From: Phyllobacterium sp. OV277
GTDB taxonomy: Bacteria; Pseudomonadota; Alphaproteobacteria; Rhizobiales; Rhizobiaceae
Reading direction: 5' to 3'
Length of the DNA stretch: 64,000 nt
Assembly (NCBI RefSeq): GCF_900104355.1
Contig: NZ_FNIY01000001.1
Span: 496,001-560,000, forward strand
Part shown: in pieces, positions 1-8,107 of the stretch
Layout of the letters: every line of letters starts with the position of its first letter
Numbering within the stretch: position 1 is the stretch's first letter
Program-made: the position numbers and the translations under genes
Notes under the pieces: model-generated
Told to the model about the DNA's origin: nothing
Seen by the model: the letters and a program-made list of their open reading frames with translations, nothing else
Database searches by the model: none

Positions 1-486
1 GCCGGTTACTCTGCTCCCATTGTGCCGCAATCGATTGAAGGCAATTCGCAGGTTCTGCAAGTCAGAGATCACGGCAATTGGCGCATGCGCCCGCTTCGCG
101 GCGGTGATCGTGGTTGGCGCGGTGATCGCGGCTGGCGCGGCGGTGATCATTGGCGCGGCGGCGGCTGGCGCGGTGATCGTGGCTGGCGTGGTGATCGCGG
201 TTGGCGCGGTAACAGGGGCTGGCGTGGCGATCGCTGGTACAGAGGTCATCGCGGCTATTATGGCGATTATCGGCCCGGCTATCGCTATTATGACGGCGCG
301 TGGTTCCCTCTGGCAGCATTTGCCGGTGCTGTGATTGTGGGCAATGCCATCAACAATGACCGTATTGTCAGCCGTGGGTCGAGCTATCACACCCGCGCGT
401 GCTACAACCGCTACCGGTCTTATCGGGCCTATGACAATACCTATCAGCCCAATAACGGTCCTCGCCGTCAGTGCATTACCCGCTAA
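1..486 (+). CDS. BA14K family protein, 5' end outside window
   Basis: The reading frame is already open at base 1 (AGYSAPI...), so the start and the probable signal peptide lie upstream. Three parts are visible: a short N-terminal stretch, a low-complexity block rich in Arg, Gly, Asp and Trp built from RGDRGW-type units, and a hydrophobic segment (AFAGAVIVGNAI) followed by a Cys-rich tail with the pattern CYNRYRSY...RRQC. That tail matches the conserved C-terminal region of BA14K proteins, small secreted or membrane-anchored proteins of Brucella and rhizobia, first described as an immunoreactive, lectin-like 14-kDa Brucella protein. The frame ends in TAA and is followed by a hairpin terminator. 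A GTG at 22 is an internal codon and is unlikely to be the true start. The family call rests on the tail only. Confidence 0.75.
   Translation, partial: AGYSAPIVPQSIEGNSQVLQVRDHGNWRMRPLRGGDRGWRGDRGWRGGDHWRGGGWRGDRGWRGDRGWRGNRGWRGDRWYRGHRGYYGDYRPGYRYYDGAWFPLAAFAGAVIVGNAINNDRIVSRGSSYHTRACYNRYRSYRAYDNTYQPNNGPRRQCITR
101..240 (+). repeat. Low-complexity tandem repeat in BA14K gene
   Basis: This stretch is built from imperfect units of about 12-18 bases around GGTGATCGCGGCTGGCGC, encoding RGDRGW-like hexapeptides with some RGG and RGN variants. All three forward frames stay open through much of it because the repeat lacks stop codons, which produces spurious overlapping frames. Copy number could vary by slippage. 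Confidence 0.7.
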
Positions 487-513
487 GGCATAATTGACGA
501 CACATGATTCCCG

Positions 514-547
514 AACCTGGCTGCAGACGCGGCCGGGTTTCTTTTTG
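514..547 (+). terminator. Intrinsic terminator after BA14K gene
   Basis: An 8-bp stem (AACCTGGC with GCCGGGTT, one T-G pair) closes a 10-base loop and is followed by TTTCTTTTTG. It lies 28 bases after the BA14K stop. The rest of 487-727 shows no gene; I see no convincing promoter in it. Confidence 0.7.
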
Positions 548-727
548 TCATTCATTTCAATGCTGTAAACAGCCTATGCTTTAACCGCAGGGCCCCTTTG
601 ACTTGCCTCAAACGTGGCAGGCCTGCTCATTTTTTGGGCGATTTTCAGCGTTGCAGCGTAAATAGCGGAATGTGCTTGCATTTTTTTCCCAACGCGCTTG
701 AATGAACGTGTCTGAAGGGGATTATGA

Positions 728-2140
728 GTGAAGCCATTTGATGAGATGATCAAAACCGGCGGTCAGGTACGCCCGCCATATGAACAACTGCAATGCTGGC
801 TTGATACCCAGAACCCGGAAAGGTTTGCGCAGAAAGCGCGCGATGCAGAAAATGTCTTTCGCAAGACCGGGATTACCTTCGCCGTCTATGGCGACGAAGA
901 AGCGGCAGAGCGCCTGATCCCATTCGATATCATTCCACGCATCATCACCGGCAATGAATGGCGACGACTGTCGCAGGGCATCGAACAGCGCGTAATGGCC
1001 CTCAATGCTTTTCTTGATGACATTTATCACCGTCAGGAAATTATCCGCGCAGGCCGTATCCCGCGGGAACTTTTCACCCACAACGATGCCTTCCTGCCCG
1101 AGATGGTGGGTTTCCGGCCACCCGGCAATGTTTACACCCATATTATTGGTGTCGACATCGTCCGAACCGAAGAAAATCAGTTCTACGTTCTCGAAGACAA
1201 TGCCCGCACGCCGTCAGGTGTTTCCTATATGCTGGAAAACCGCGAGACGATGATGCAGCTGTTTCCGGAACTGTTCCAGCAGATCAAGGTCCGGCCCGTC
1301 GAAACCTACCCCAAATTGCTGCGGCAATCGCTGGCCGCCGTCGCGCCTCCCGGCTGCAATGGCACGCCGACAATCGCAGTTCTTACTCCCGGCATCTACA
1401 ACTCAGCCTATTTCGAACATGCGTTTCTGGCCGATCAGATGGGTGTTGAACTTGTCGAGGGCAGTGATCTCAAGATCGAGAACGGCAAGGTGGTCATGCG
1501 CACCACCGAGGGCAACCGCGCCATCGATGTGCTTTACCGGCGCGTGGACGATTCCTATCTCGATCCCCTCACCTTCCGCCGCGATTCAACGCTTGGCGTT
1601 GCCGGGATCATGGATGTCTACCGTTCGGGCAATATCACCATCGCCAATGCACCCGGCACCGGTATTGCCGATGACAAGGCGCTTTATTCCTACATGCCCG
1701 AGATTGTCGAGTTCTATACGGGCCGCAAGGCGATCCTTGAAAATGTTCCGACACATCGCTGCTCCGAGCCGGATACATTGAAATATGTGCTGGAAAATCT
1801 GGCGGAGCTTGTCGTCAAGGAAGTGCATGGTTCGGGCGGCTACGGCATGCTTGTCGGCCCGGCGGCTACAAAGAAAGAGTGCGAAGATTTTGCGCTAAAA
1901 CTCAAGGCCAATCCGAAGAACTATATCGCCCAGCCGACTTTGGCTCTGTCGACAACGCCGATCATGACCGAAAAAGGTCTGGCACCGCGTCACGTCGATT
2001 TACGCCCCTTCGTGCTTGTGTCGGACCGTATCCGCATCACGCCGGGTGGCCTGACGCGCGTGGCACTCAAAGAAGGCTCGCTCGTTGTCAATTCCAGCCA
2101 GGGAGGCGGAACAAAAGACACCTGGGTTCTCGACGATTGA
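728..2140 (+). CDS. Circularly permuted ATP-grasp protein
   Basis: The 470-residue product belongs to the circularly permuted ATP-grasp family (DUF404/DUF407), recognised by segments such as VLEDNARTPSGVSYMLENR near residue 155 and the glycine-rich VKEVHGSGGYGMLVGP near residue 365. Members are predicted carboxylate-amine ligases that form a peptide-like bond with ATP; the physiological substrate is not known. It starts at GTG 728, 7 bases after GAAGGGG; an ATG at 724 leads to a stop within a few codons and is excluded. It is the first gene of a set with the alpha-E protein (72 bases downstream), a transglutaminase and the Anbu peptidase, a combination repeatedly found in proteobacteria and suggesting a modification/hydrolysis pathway for a peptide or protein target. 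Confidence 0.9.
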   Translation: MKPFDEMIKTGGQVRPPYEQLQCWLDTQNPERFAQKARDAENVFRKTGITFAVYGDEEAAERLIPFDIIPRIITGNEWRRLSQGIEQRVMALNAFLDDIYHRQEIIRAGRIPRELFTHNDAFLPEMVGFRPPGNVYTHIIGVDIVRTEENQFYVLEDNARTPSGVSYMLENRETMMQLFPELFQQIKVRPVETYPKLLRQSLAAVAPPGCNGTPTIAVLTPGIYNSAYFEHAFLADQMGVELVEGSDLKIENGKVVMRTTEGNRAIDVLYRRVDDSYLDPLTFRRDSTLGVAGIMDVYRSGNITIANAPGTGIADDKALYSYMPEIVEFYTGRKAILENVPTHRCSEPDTLKYVLENLAELVVKEVHGSGGYGMLVGPAATKKECEDFALKLKANPKNYIAQPTLALSTTPIMTEKGLAPRHVDLRPFVLVSDRIRITPGGLTRVALKEGSLVVNSSQGGGTKDTWVLDD

Positions 2141-2212
2141 ATAAGCCGAATGGGTAATGAGGGCTGCCACAGACGGCCCCGTCAATAAATAAAAGAGGGA
2201 TACAACCGAAAC

Positions 2213-3154
2213 ATGCTTCTTGGTCGCACCGCGAATGGTCTCTACTGGATGTTCCGCTATATCGAGCGGGCAGAGAATATGGCGCGTCTGATCGACGCCG
2301 GCTTGCGGATGGCTTTGACAAAAACCTCGGACGCACCGGAGGAATGGTCTTCCGTGCTGATGAGTGCTGGTGTCAAAATCGGCTATGACGCAAAATACCG
2401 CGAGTACAATGCCAGCCTCGTCTCGGATTTTCTGTTGCGGGACCTCAGCAATCCATCGAGCGTGATGTCATGCGTTGAAACCGCCCGTTCCAACGCCCGC
2501 ATGGTGCGCACGGCGCTGACCCGCGAGGCATGGGAAAGCGTCAATGAGACGTGGATGATCCTGAAATCCACCCTCGCCTCCGCCATTCCGGAAACCGATC
2601 TTCCGCGCGTTCTGGACCAGATCAAGCGCGAAACCGCCATCATCCGCGGCGCCTTCCACGGCACCATGCTGCGCAACGAGATTTTCAACTTTGCCCGGCT
2701 TGGCACCTTTATCGAGCGGGCCGATAATACGGCACGCATTCTCGACGTGAAATATTATGTGCTGCTGCCCTCGATTTCCTATGTCGGCACGACGCTCGAC
2801 AACTTTCAGTGGGAGTCGATCCTGCGCTCAGTTTCAGCGCACCGCTCCTATCGCTGGGTCTATGATGTCGAATACAATCCGGTGAATATTGCGGATTATC
2901 TGATCCTCAACTCGCGCATGCCGCGTTCACTGAATTTCTGCTATTCGAACATCGTCGATAATCTCAAATATCTTGCCAGTGATTACGGCAAACGGCATGA
3001 GTGCCACGATATGTCGGAAAACATCATGACTCGGCTCGAGAACAACGAAATTCGCAGCATTTTCGACAATGGCCTGCACGAATTTCTGAGTGACCTGATC
3101 TATCAAACCAATGGTCTCGGCAGCAAAATCGCCGAAGCCTATAACTTTGATTGA
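2213..3154 (+). CDS. Alpha-E domain protein (DUF403)
   Basis: This 313-residue protein starts with the family signature MLLGRTANGLYWMFRYIERAEN and carries a second copy of the helical motif (FARLGTFIERADNTARILD, around residue 162), as expected for the all-helical alpha-E family. Alpha-E proteins are almost always encoded beside circularly permuted ATP-grasp and transglutaminase genes; their biochemical role is not established. ATG 2213 is preceded by the AG-rich AAAAGAGGGA. Its TGA overlaps the TTG at 3151, an alternative start of the next gene, so the set is probably translated in a coupled way. Confidence 0.9.
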   Translation: MLLGRTANGLYWMFRYIERAENMARLIDAGLRMALTKTSDAPEEWSSVLMSAGVKIGYDAKYREYNASLVSDFLLRDLSNPSSVMSCVETARSNARMVRTALTREAWESVNETWMILKSTLASAIPETDLPRVLDQIKRETAIIRGAFHGTMLRNEIFNFARLGTFIERADNTARILDVKYYVLLPSISYVGTTLDNFQWESILRSVSAHRSYRWVYDVEYNPVNIADYLILNSRMPRSLNFCYSNIVDNLKYLASDYGKRHECHDMSENIMTRLENNEIRSIFDNGLHEFLSDLIYQTNGLGSKIAEAYNFD

Positions 3155-3159
3155 AAATC

Positions 3160-3957
3160 ATGCTTCTGAACATCAAGCACACCTCCCGCTATCAATATGA
3201 CTATCCGGTGCAATACGCTGTCCAGCGGTTGCGTCTGCAGCCGTCAAGCTCTCCGGGGCAGAAAGTCATTGATTGGAACGTGACCGTCAGCGGCGCCGAG
3301 CAGGAAGCGAGTTATCGCGACGGCTATGGCAACCGCACCCAGCTTGTGCGACTTGATCGCGACGTCAAGGAACTCGTCATCGAGGCGACGGGACAGGTGG
3401 AAACCGAAGACCGCTCCGGCGTATTAGGCAAGGTCTACAATTTTATGCCCATCTGGCTTTATGAGCGTGAAACGGAGCTGACAAAGCCCGGAGATGCCAT
3501 AAAACAGCTGGCGGCAAGCCTTAAAGTCACAAATGACAGGCTGGCGGTTATGCACGAGCTGATGACCACGCTGCACAAGGTTGTCGCCTATACGCCGGGA
3601 ACGACCAACATCACCACCACGGCCGAGGAAGCCCTCACCCTTGGGACGGGCGTCTGTCAGGATCACACCCATGTTTTCCTCGCGGTTGCCCGCGTATTGA
3701 AAATCCCTGCCCGCTACGTTTCGGGGTATCTGATGATGCTGGATAGCATCGAGCAGACAGCCACCCATGCCTGGGCGGAAGCACATATTGACGGATTGGG
3801 CTGGGTGGGTTTCGACGCGGCCAATGATATCTGCCCGAACGAGCATTATATCCGTGTTGCCTGCGGCCTCGACTACAACGAAGCCTCGCCAATTTCCGGT
3901 ATGCGCTTCGGTCCCGGCATGGAATCACTTGCCGTCGACCTCAATGTAGAGCAGTAA
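3160..3957 (+). CDS. Transglutaminase family protein
   Basis: The product has the core of bacterial transglutaminase-like cysteine proteases: GTGVCQDHTHVF supplies the nucleophile (Cys166 with this start), THAWAEAHI the histidine (His204) and WVGFDAAND the aspartate (Asp219). No signal peptide is seen, so it should be cytoplasmic. I chose ATG 3160; TTG 3151, which overlaps the alpha-E stop, would add three residues and cannot be excluded. In related clusters this enzyme is thought to be a peptidase or amidase acting on the same target as the ATP-grasp and alpha-E proteins. It is followed after 32 bases by the Anbu gene. Confidence 0.88.
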   Translation: MLLNIKHTSRYQYDYPVQYAVQRLRLQPSSSPGQKVIDWNVTVSGAEQEASYRDGYGNRTQLVRLDRDVKELVIEATGQVETEDRSGVLGKVYNFMPIWLYERETELTKPGDAIKQLAASLKVTNDRLAVMHELMTTLHKVVAYTPGTTNITTTAEEALTLGTGVCQDHTHVFLAVARVLKIPARYVSGYLMMLDSIEQTATHAWAEAHIDGLGWVGFDAANDICPNEHYIRVACGLDYNEASPISGMRFGPGMESLAVDLNVEQ

Positions 3958-3989
3958 TCGCCGAGATTTTTTAGAATTCGGGATTCGCT

Positions 3990-4721
3990 ATGACCTATTG
4001 CGTCGGGCTTAAATTGGATCGTGGGCTTGTGTTCATGTCGGACACGAGAACCAATGCCGGCGTCGACAACATCTCCACGTTCAAGAAGATGTACACATGG
4101 GCAAAGCCCGGTGACCGCGTTATTACACTGCTGTCATCAGGCAATCTTGCCACCACCCAGACGGTCATCAGCATTCTCAACGAGCGGACAAAGATCCCTT
4201 CCGAGCGCGCACCATCGATCTTTGACATGCCATCCATGTTCCAGACGGCGAAGCTGGTGGGCGATACGATCAAAAGCGTCATTCACGATGTGGATTCCGA
4301 TGGCCAGCGCGCCGATTCCTTCGGCGCATCGATTATTCTCGGCGGCCAGATAAAGGGCGGCGAACCACGCCTGTTCCTCATCTATCCCGAAGGCAATTTC
4401 ATTGAATCATCCCCAGATACGCCGTTTTTCCAGATTGGCGAGCACAAATACGGCAAGCCGATTATTGTACGCTCCTACGATCCGGCAATGACATTTGAAG
4501 AAGCGACCAAGCTGCTGTTCGTGTCCTTCGATTCCACACTAAAATCCAATCTTTCGGTCGGATTGCCGCTGGATATGCAGTTCTATGAAGCCGACAGCCT
4601 CAAACTCGGCTTTGAAAAACGCATCGAGCGCAATGATCCCTATTACGAAGCCATTTCCGAAGGCTGGTCACAGGCCCTGAAACTGGCATTCCAAAGCCTG
4701 CCTACGTTCAAGATTGAATAG
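3990..4721 (+). CDS. Anbu, proteasome-like Ntn-hydrolase peptidase
   Basis: This 243-residue protein begins MTYCVGLKLDRGLVFMSDTR. Thr2 directly after the initiator Met is the expected N-terminal nucleophile, so no propeptide is needed; Asp18 in the SDTR motif and Lys32/33 in the following strand correspond to the other active-site residues of proteasome beta-type folds. The sequence matches the Anbu (ancestral beta subunit, bacterial proteasome homologue) family rather than HslV, being about 70 residues longer with an extended C-terminus. Published structures of Anbu show open helical or lock-washer rings, and its substrates remain unclear. No ATPase unfoldase gene is nearby; instead it closes the ATP-grasp/alpha-E/transglutaminase set. 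The start is fixed by the requirement for Met-Thr at the N-terminus. Confidence 0.92.
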   Translation: MTYCVGLKLDRGLVFMSDTRTNAGVDNISTFKKMYTWAKPGDRVITLLSSGNLATTQTVISILNERTKIPSERAPSIFDMPSMFQTAKLVGDTIKSVIHDVDSDGQRADSFGASIILGGQIKGGEPRLFLIYPEGNFIESSPDTPFFQIGEHKYGKPIIVRSYDPAMTFEEATKLLFVSFDSTLKSNLSVGLPLDMQFYEADSLKLGFEKRIERNDPYYEAISEGWSQALKLAFQSLPTFKIE

Positions 4722-4750
4722 AGCAGGCCCCACTCTCTACAACCGAACTA

Positions 4751-4796
4751 TCTCCGTCATCCTCGGGCTTGACCCGAGGACCGAGGATGACGGAGA
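4751..4796. repeat. Nested inverted repeat
   Basis: Two 16-base arms (4751-4766 and 4781-4796) are perfect reverse complements around a 14-base centre. A second, mutually exclusive hairpin is possible inside: CCTCGGG (4761-4767) with CCCGAGG (4773-4779). The arm contains CGTCATCCTCGG, a motif I associate with dispersed intergenic repeats in alphaproteobacteria. It lies 30 bases after the Anbu stop and may also act as a transcription-attenuating hairpin, although there is no T-run. Confidence 0.65.
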
Positions 4797-4910
4797 GTTG
4801 GGTGCTTTAGGATGACAGAGATGGATGGGTTGCAGGGAGTTAAATTCTGCAACATGGGTGACTACCGTTGTAGCGCTCCACTCTCCCTCCCCATTCGTTG
4901 CACAACTATT

Positions 4911-5050
4911 GGTTCGTGGTTCGACAAGCTCACCATGAGGGGCTTGGGTGGATGCAACGATAATCGCAAACATTCCATCGCTAATGTAGCAGAACTTGAC
5001 TCCCTGCAATCCTCACCCTCCCTCATGGTGAGCTTGTCGAACCACGAACC
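4911..5050. repeat. Composite palindromic element, copy A
   Basis: This 140-bp unit is bounded by perfect 30-base inverted arms (4911-4940 and 5021-5050) containing GGTTCGACAAGCTCACC. The interior has conserved blocks GATGCAACGATAATCGCA and AGAACTTGACTCCCTGCA, shared with copies B and C. A diverged fragment of the interior also appears just upstream, near 4830-4856. No transposase is encoded. The structure resembles a MITE or a paired REP (BIME-like) element. The remainder of 4722-5069 contains only the 4751 hairpin and this repeat material. Confidence 0.8.
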
Positions 5051-5069
5051 ACCCTCATGCAACGCACCG

Positions 5070-5363
5070 CTATGAATGCGGGCATCGGCTTCTTGAAAGC
5101 CGAGGCAAGCGTTCATAATCCAACGCGATCAACGCCTGTTTCTTAACCCGTGACCAGCCCTTGATCTGACGTTCCCGCGCTATCGCATCAAGGATGCGGT
5201 CATAGGTTTCTGTGAAAACCAATTGAACAGGGCGGCGGTTCTTTGTGTATCCATCGCAGATACCGGCATTGTGTTCCCAAACACGCGCTTCGATCTCCTG
5301 CTTTGTAAGCCCGGTATAATAGGACCCATCAGAGCATAGCAGTATGTAGACCGTGACTTCCAT
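5070..5363 (-). CDS. GIY-YIG nuclease family protein
   Basis: A 97-residue protein starting at ATG 5363 (MEVTVYILLCSDGSYYTGLT). The VYILLC...YYTGLT pair is the GIY-YIG core, followed by the expected Arg and His in ARVWEHN and the later ARERQIKGWSR segment typical of small single-domain UPF0213/URI-type members. Such proteins are predicted metal-dependent endonucleases; many have no known role. The frame stays open upstream to 5546, but that extension translates repeat copy B and is rejected. The gene lies between two repeats of the same family, ending 19 bases from copy A and starting 85 bases from copy B. This raises the possibility that gene and repeats form one unit. Confidence 0.85.
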   Translation of the reverse strand: MEVTVYILLCSDGSYYTGLTKQEIEARVWEHNAGICDGYTKNRRPVQLVFTETYDRILDAIARERQIKGWSRVKKQALIALDYERLPRLSRSRCPHS

Positions 5364-5448
5364 GATTGCCCCGCAGCATCCGAAGCAACATTCTAGAAAA
5401 GCGGGCTGGGCTGTACAATTCAACGAAAGTTGGATGAATAGGGTTCGT

Positions 5449-5583
5449 GGTTCGTGGTTCGACAAGCTCACCATGAGGGGCTTGGGTGGATGCAACGATA
5501 ATCGCAACATTACATCGCTAATGTTGCAGAACTTAACTCCCTGCAACCCTCACTCTCCCTCATGGTTGTTATGTTGAACCACG
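5449..5583. repeat. Composite palindromic element, copy B
   Basis: Same orientation as copy A. The left arm (5449-5478) is identical to that of copy A over 30 bases; the right arm (about 5558-5583) is eroded, reading CATGGTTGTTATGTTGAACC instead of the usual sequence. Interior blocks match copy A with few changes. The loss in one arm suggests an older or decaying copy. Confidence 0.75.
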
Positions 5584-5660
5584 CGCTATGCTCATGCCAC
5601 TATTCTCATATTCAAATAAATCCAACCGAGGAATTGACCAGTTGCAGACCCCGTTATGTC

Positions 5661-5798
5661 GTGGTTCGACAGGCTCACCATGAGGGGGAGTAGAGGGTTG
5701 CAGGGAGTCAAGTTCTGCAACATTAGTGATGGAATGTTTGCGATTATCGTTGCATCCACCCAAGCCCCTCATGGTGAGCTTGTCGAACCACGAACCAC
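5661..5798. repeat. Composite palindromic element, copy C (inverted)
   Basis: The unit is in the opposite orientation to copies A and B. Arms GTGGTTCGACAGGCTCACC... (from 5661) and the full-length complement (to 5798) flank the same interior blocks, now reading TTGCAGGGAGTCAAGTTCTG and TTGCGATTATCGTTGCATC. One arm has a single change (AGG for AAG). Apart from copies B and C, the stretch 5584-5660 and 5364-5448 shows no gene. Confidence 0.78.
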
Positions 5799-5837
5799 GC
5801 ACCGTAAACCACGCGTGACAGGACCTACAATCCATCA

Positions 5838-5861
5838 ACAAAAAGGGGCGCATTGCGCCCC
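5838..5861 (-). terminator. Intrinsic terminator of L,D-transpeptidase gene
   Basis: On the minus strand a 7-bp GC-rich stem (GGGGCGC with GCGCCCC, 3-base loop) is followed directly by TTTTTG. It lies 37 bases after the stop of the minus-strand transpeptidase gene and has the classical form of a Rho-independent terminator. Confidence 0.85.
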
Positions 5862-5897
5862 TCATCATATCAATATTCTGGCATCCCAAACCAACGC

Positions 5898-7814
5898 TTA
5901 GAGCTGTGCAGTCTGGTTGCTCACAGCCTGACGAACAGCCGTGGTCTTGACGATGGCTTTCTCCATATAGAGATCACGCTGGTAGACGTCATCGAAATAA
6001 TGGATGGCGCCTGTTTTGGCATCCGGCCATGCGGTGAAGTACGAGACGTAAACCGGTAGCTGATCCTTGACCCGGACACTCTTCTCGTTCTTGCCAAAGT
6101 ACTGATTCAGCTCCTCAACCGGCACACCAAGCACGGCAGCCGCCATATCGCGCGGGCGCTCCAGACGGATACAACCATGGCTCAGCGCGCGCATATCCTT
6201 CTTGAAGTAGGATTTCGCCGGTGTGTCATGCATGTAGATGTCATGGCTGTTCGGGAACAGGATTTTCAATTCACCCAGCGCATTGTCGAGGCTCGGCTTC
6301 TGGCGGATGCCAACGCCGCCGCCACTTGATGCAACCTGCGACCAATCGACCGAACTTGACGGGATAACACGTCCCGATTTGTCATAGACCTCATAGCCGC
6401 TATTTTCGAGATAGGATGGGTTGGCAAGAATCTTCGGCATCATCTCGTTGAGAATGATCGAGCGCGGCACACCCCAGGATGGGTTGAACACAACGGTCTC
6501 AATCGTATCGTCGAAGAAATAGGTCTGGTTGGTTGGCGAGCCAACAACGATGTTCATCGCCAGCTTTTCGGTGCTGTCATCAAAATACTGTGCCCGGAAG
6601 GCGGGCTGGTTGATGAAGACGTAACGCTTGCCGAAATCATGCGGCAGCCAGCGCAGACGTTCCATGGAATAGAGAATGCGGTCGCGCTTGGAACTGTTTG
6701 TCTCGCCCTGCAGCGAACTGATGGTGCCACGGCCAATCACACCATCAGGCTTCTTGCCCTGACTGGTCTGGAAATCCTTGATCGCCTCGACAAGGCTTTG
6801 GTCATAAACCGTCGCGTTCTCGTGTTCCTGCAACACGGCTTCGTGCTTGACCAGAAAATCTTTCGGCGCCTTCGCCTTGATGAGCGCAACCACGTTGCGC
6901 AGCTCAGGATTGTCTTCGCCCGGACGGATCATGGTGCCGGTGGCAACACGCACCACTGGCTCCGACCCTACATCACCACCGAGCGCATGCAGATTCTGTT
7001 TCAGCTCCGCATACCACTTGCTCTGCGGCTCAAAACCCTTGAGCAGCGCCGCGGCGTCATTGCTGGACGCGAGTTGTTCGATGACGGCACGCGGCTTGAC
7101 GCGGTCGACGGCTAGATCATGGAAGCCGCTCAGACGGTTTGGATTGATGCGGCCATCGCCCTGATCCATTGCGTAACGCAGGGCACGGGCCGACATTGTC
7201 AGTTCGAAATCGGCCAGTTCTTTCAGACGTGCCGGGATATCGGCCCGGTCATACGCGTCGCTTGGCAGCTTGACCGCGTAATCCTTAGGATCAAGGCCCT
7301 CTTCGCCCGCCGCGTTGAACAGGGCAGCCACAGCCTTGGCTTTGGCTGAAACATCATAAGACGACGTCCAGATGGGCTGCTGCTTGGTGGCGTAGTAGGA
7401 GACGACAGCATCCGCTATGTCTTTCTCCGCCAGAACATGGGCTTCCTTGATCTGCTCGATCTTCAGGCCAAACTGTTCAAGCGGTATCTGCGTCGCAGAA
7501 TCCGAATTGTGATTGGCCGAGGCAGTCAACTGGGAATCGATCTTGGAAAAATCGATCCGAACCAGCGCATCTGGCTTGTAATCATAATTTTTCGGGGCCG
7601 TTACCGTCACACGCTTGATCGGTGTCGAGCGGGACACGTTTGACTGGGCAGGCACAACTGGCCGGGGCGGATAGACAGGCTGCGCCTGTACCCGGCGGCT
7701 TCCGAACAGAAAATCCATCAGATTGTCGGCGGCCAGTGCCGGGGACATGGAAATGGCTGTTGCTGACAACATTGCAGCTACAAAAATCGCATGCTTTTTC
7801 GAATAGGAATTCAT
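5898..7814 (-). CDS. Murein L,D-transpeptidase, YcbB-like
   Basis: This 638-residue protein has an N-terminal signal peptide (KKHAIFVAAMLSATAISMSPALAAD), a peptidoglycan-binding segment around residues 340-380 (DFQTSQGKKPDGVIGRGTI) and a C-terminal YkuD domain with the catalytic motif SHGCIRLERP (Cys near residue 546). It should cross-link meso-diaminopimelate residues of peptidoglycan in the periplasm, forming 3-3 bonds, or attach proteins to the wall. Length and order match YcbB/LdtD-type enzymes. ATG 7814, preceded by GGGCGAG, gives an intact signal peptide; an upstream extension of 16 codons is rejected. It is divergent from a second, smaller transpeptidase gene. Confidence 0.9.
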   Translation of the reverse strand: MNSYSKKHAIFVAAMLSATAISMSPALAADNLMDFLFGSRRVQAQPVYPPRPVVPAQSNVSRSTPIKRVTVTAPKNYDYKPDALVRIDFSKIDSQLTASANHNSDSATQIPLEQFGLKIEQIKEAHVLAEKDIADAVVSYYATKQQPIWTSSYDVSAKAKAVAALFNAAGEEGLDPKDYAVKLPSDAYDRADIPARLKELADFELTMSARALRYAMDQGDGRINPNRLSGFHDLAVDRVKPRAVIEQLASSNDAAALLKGFEPQSKWYAELKQNLHALGGDVGSEPVVRVATGTMIRPGEDNPELRNVVALIKAKAPKDFLVKHEAVLQEHENATVYDQSLVEAIKDFQTSQGKKPDGVIGRGTISSLQGETNSSKRDRILYSMERLRWLPHDFGKRYVFINQPAFRAQYFDDSTEKLAMNIVVGSPTNQTYFFDDTIETVVFNPSWGVPRSIILNEMMPKILANPSYLENSGYEVYDKSGRVIPSSSVDWSQVASSGGGVGIRQKPSLDNALGELKILFPNSHDIYMHDTPAKSYFKKDMRALSHGCIRLERPRDMAAAVLGVPVEELNQYFGKNEKSVRVKDQLPVYVSYFTAWPDAKTGAIHYFDDVYQRDLYMEKAIVKTTAVRQAVSNQTAQL

Positions 7815-8107
7815 AATACTCGCCCAGATGGTACAGTCACGCCCGCAACGAATGCAGGCCACGAATGGTGATTCACAGCCAGTTTCGCCTCATCCTATTT
7901 ACAATCTTTTAACAATAACCCGTCCCCCGATTTATATTCACGCGAGCTGCAAAAGAGCTGTGAATACGACTTTTGTCTCATTTAACCCGATTCATCACAG
8001 CTTTCATGACGATTCGCATACCTGGCCCTTGACCAAATGAATTCTTTTGCAAAACATGCAAGAATGTCACAGTTCAAGTGACAGGAAACATTGAATTGGG
8101 GGATTCG
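7815..8107. other. Divergent intergenic region between two transpeptidases
   Basis: This stretch separates the starts of two L,D-transpeptidase genes pointing away from each other. The part 7880-8095 is AT-rich compared with the genes and must hold both promoters, but I see no -35/-10 pair strong enough to name. The GGGGGA at 8098-8103 is the ribosome binding site of the plus-strand gene. Confidence 0.4.

Noticed and set aside
5364-5546. N-terminal extension of the GIY-YIG gene
   Set aside because: The extra 61 codons translate repeat copy B and contain none of the nuclease fold.
4911-5798. Possible CRISPR array
   Set aside because: Repeats are long, inverted, unevenly spaced and share their interior, with no unique spacers and no cas genes.
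4737-5889. Several short frames with recurring peptides such as MVSLSNHEP and HGELVEPR
   Set aside because: They are translations of the palindromic repeat arms and recur with every copy, so they are not genes.
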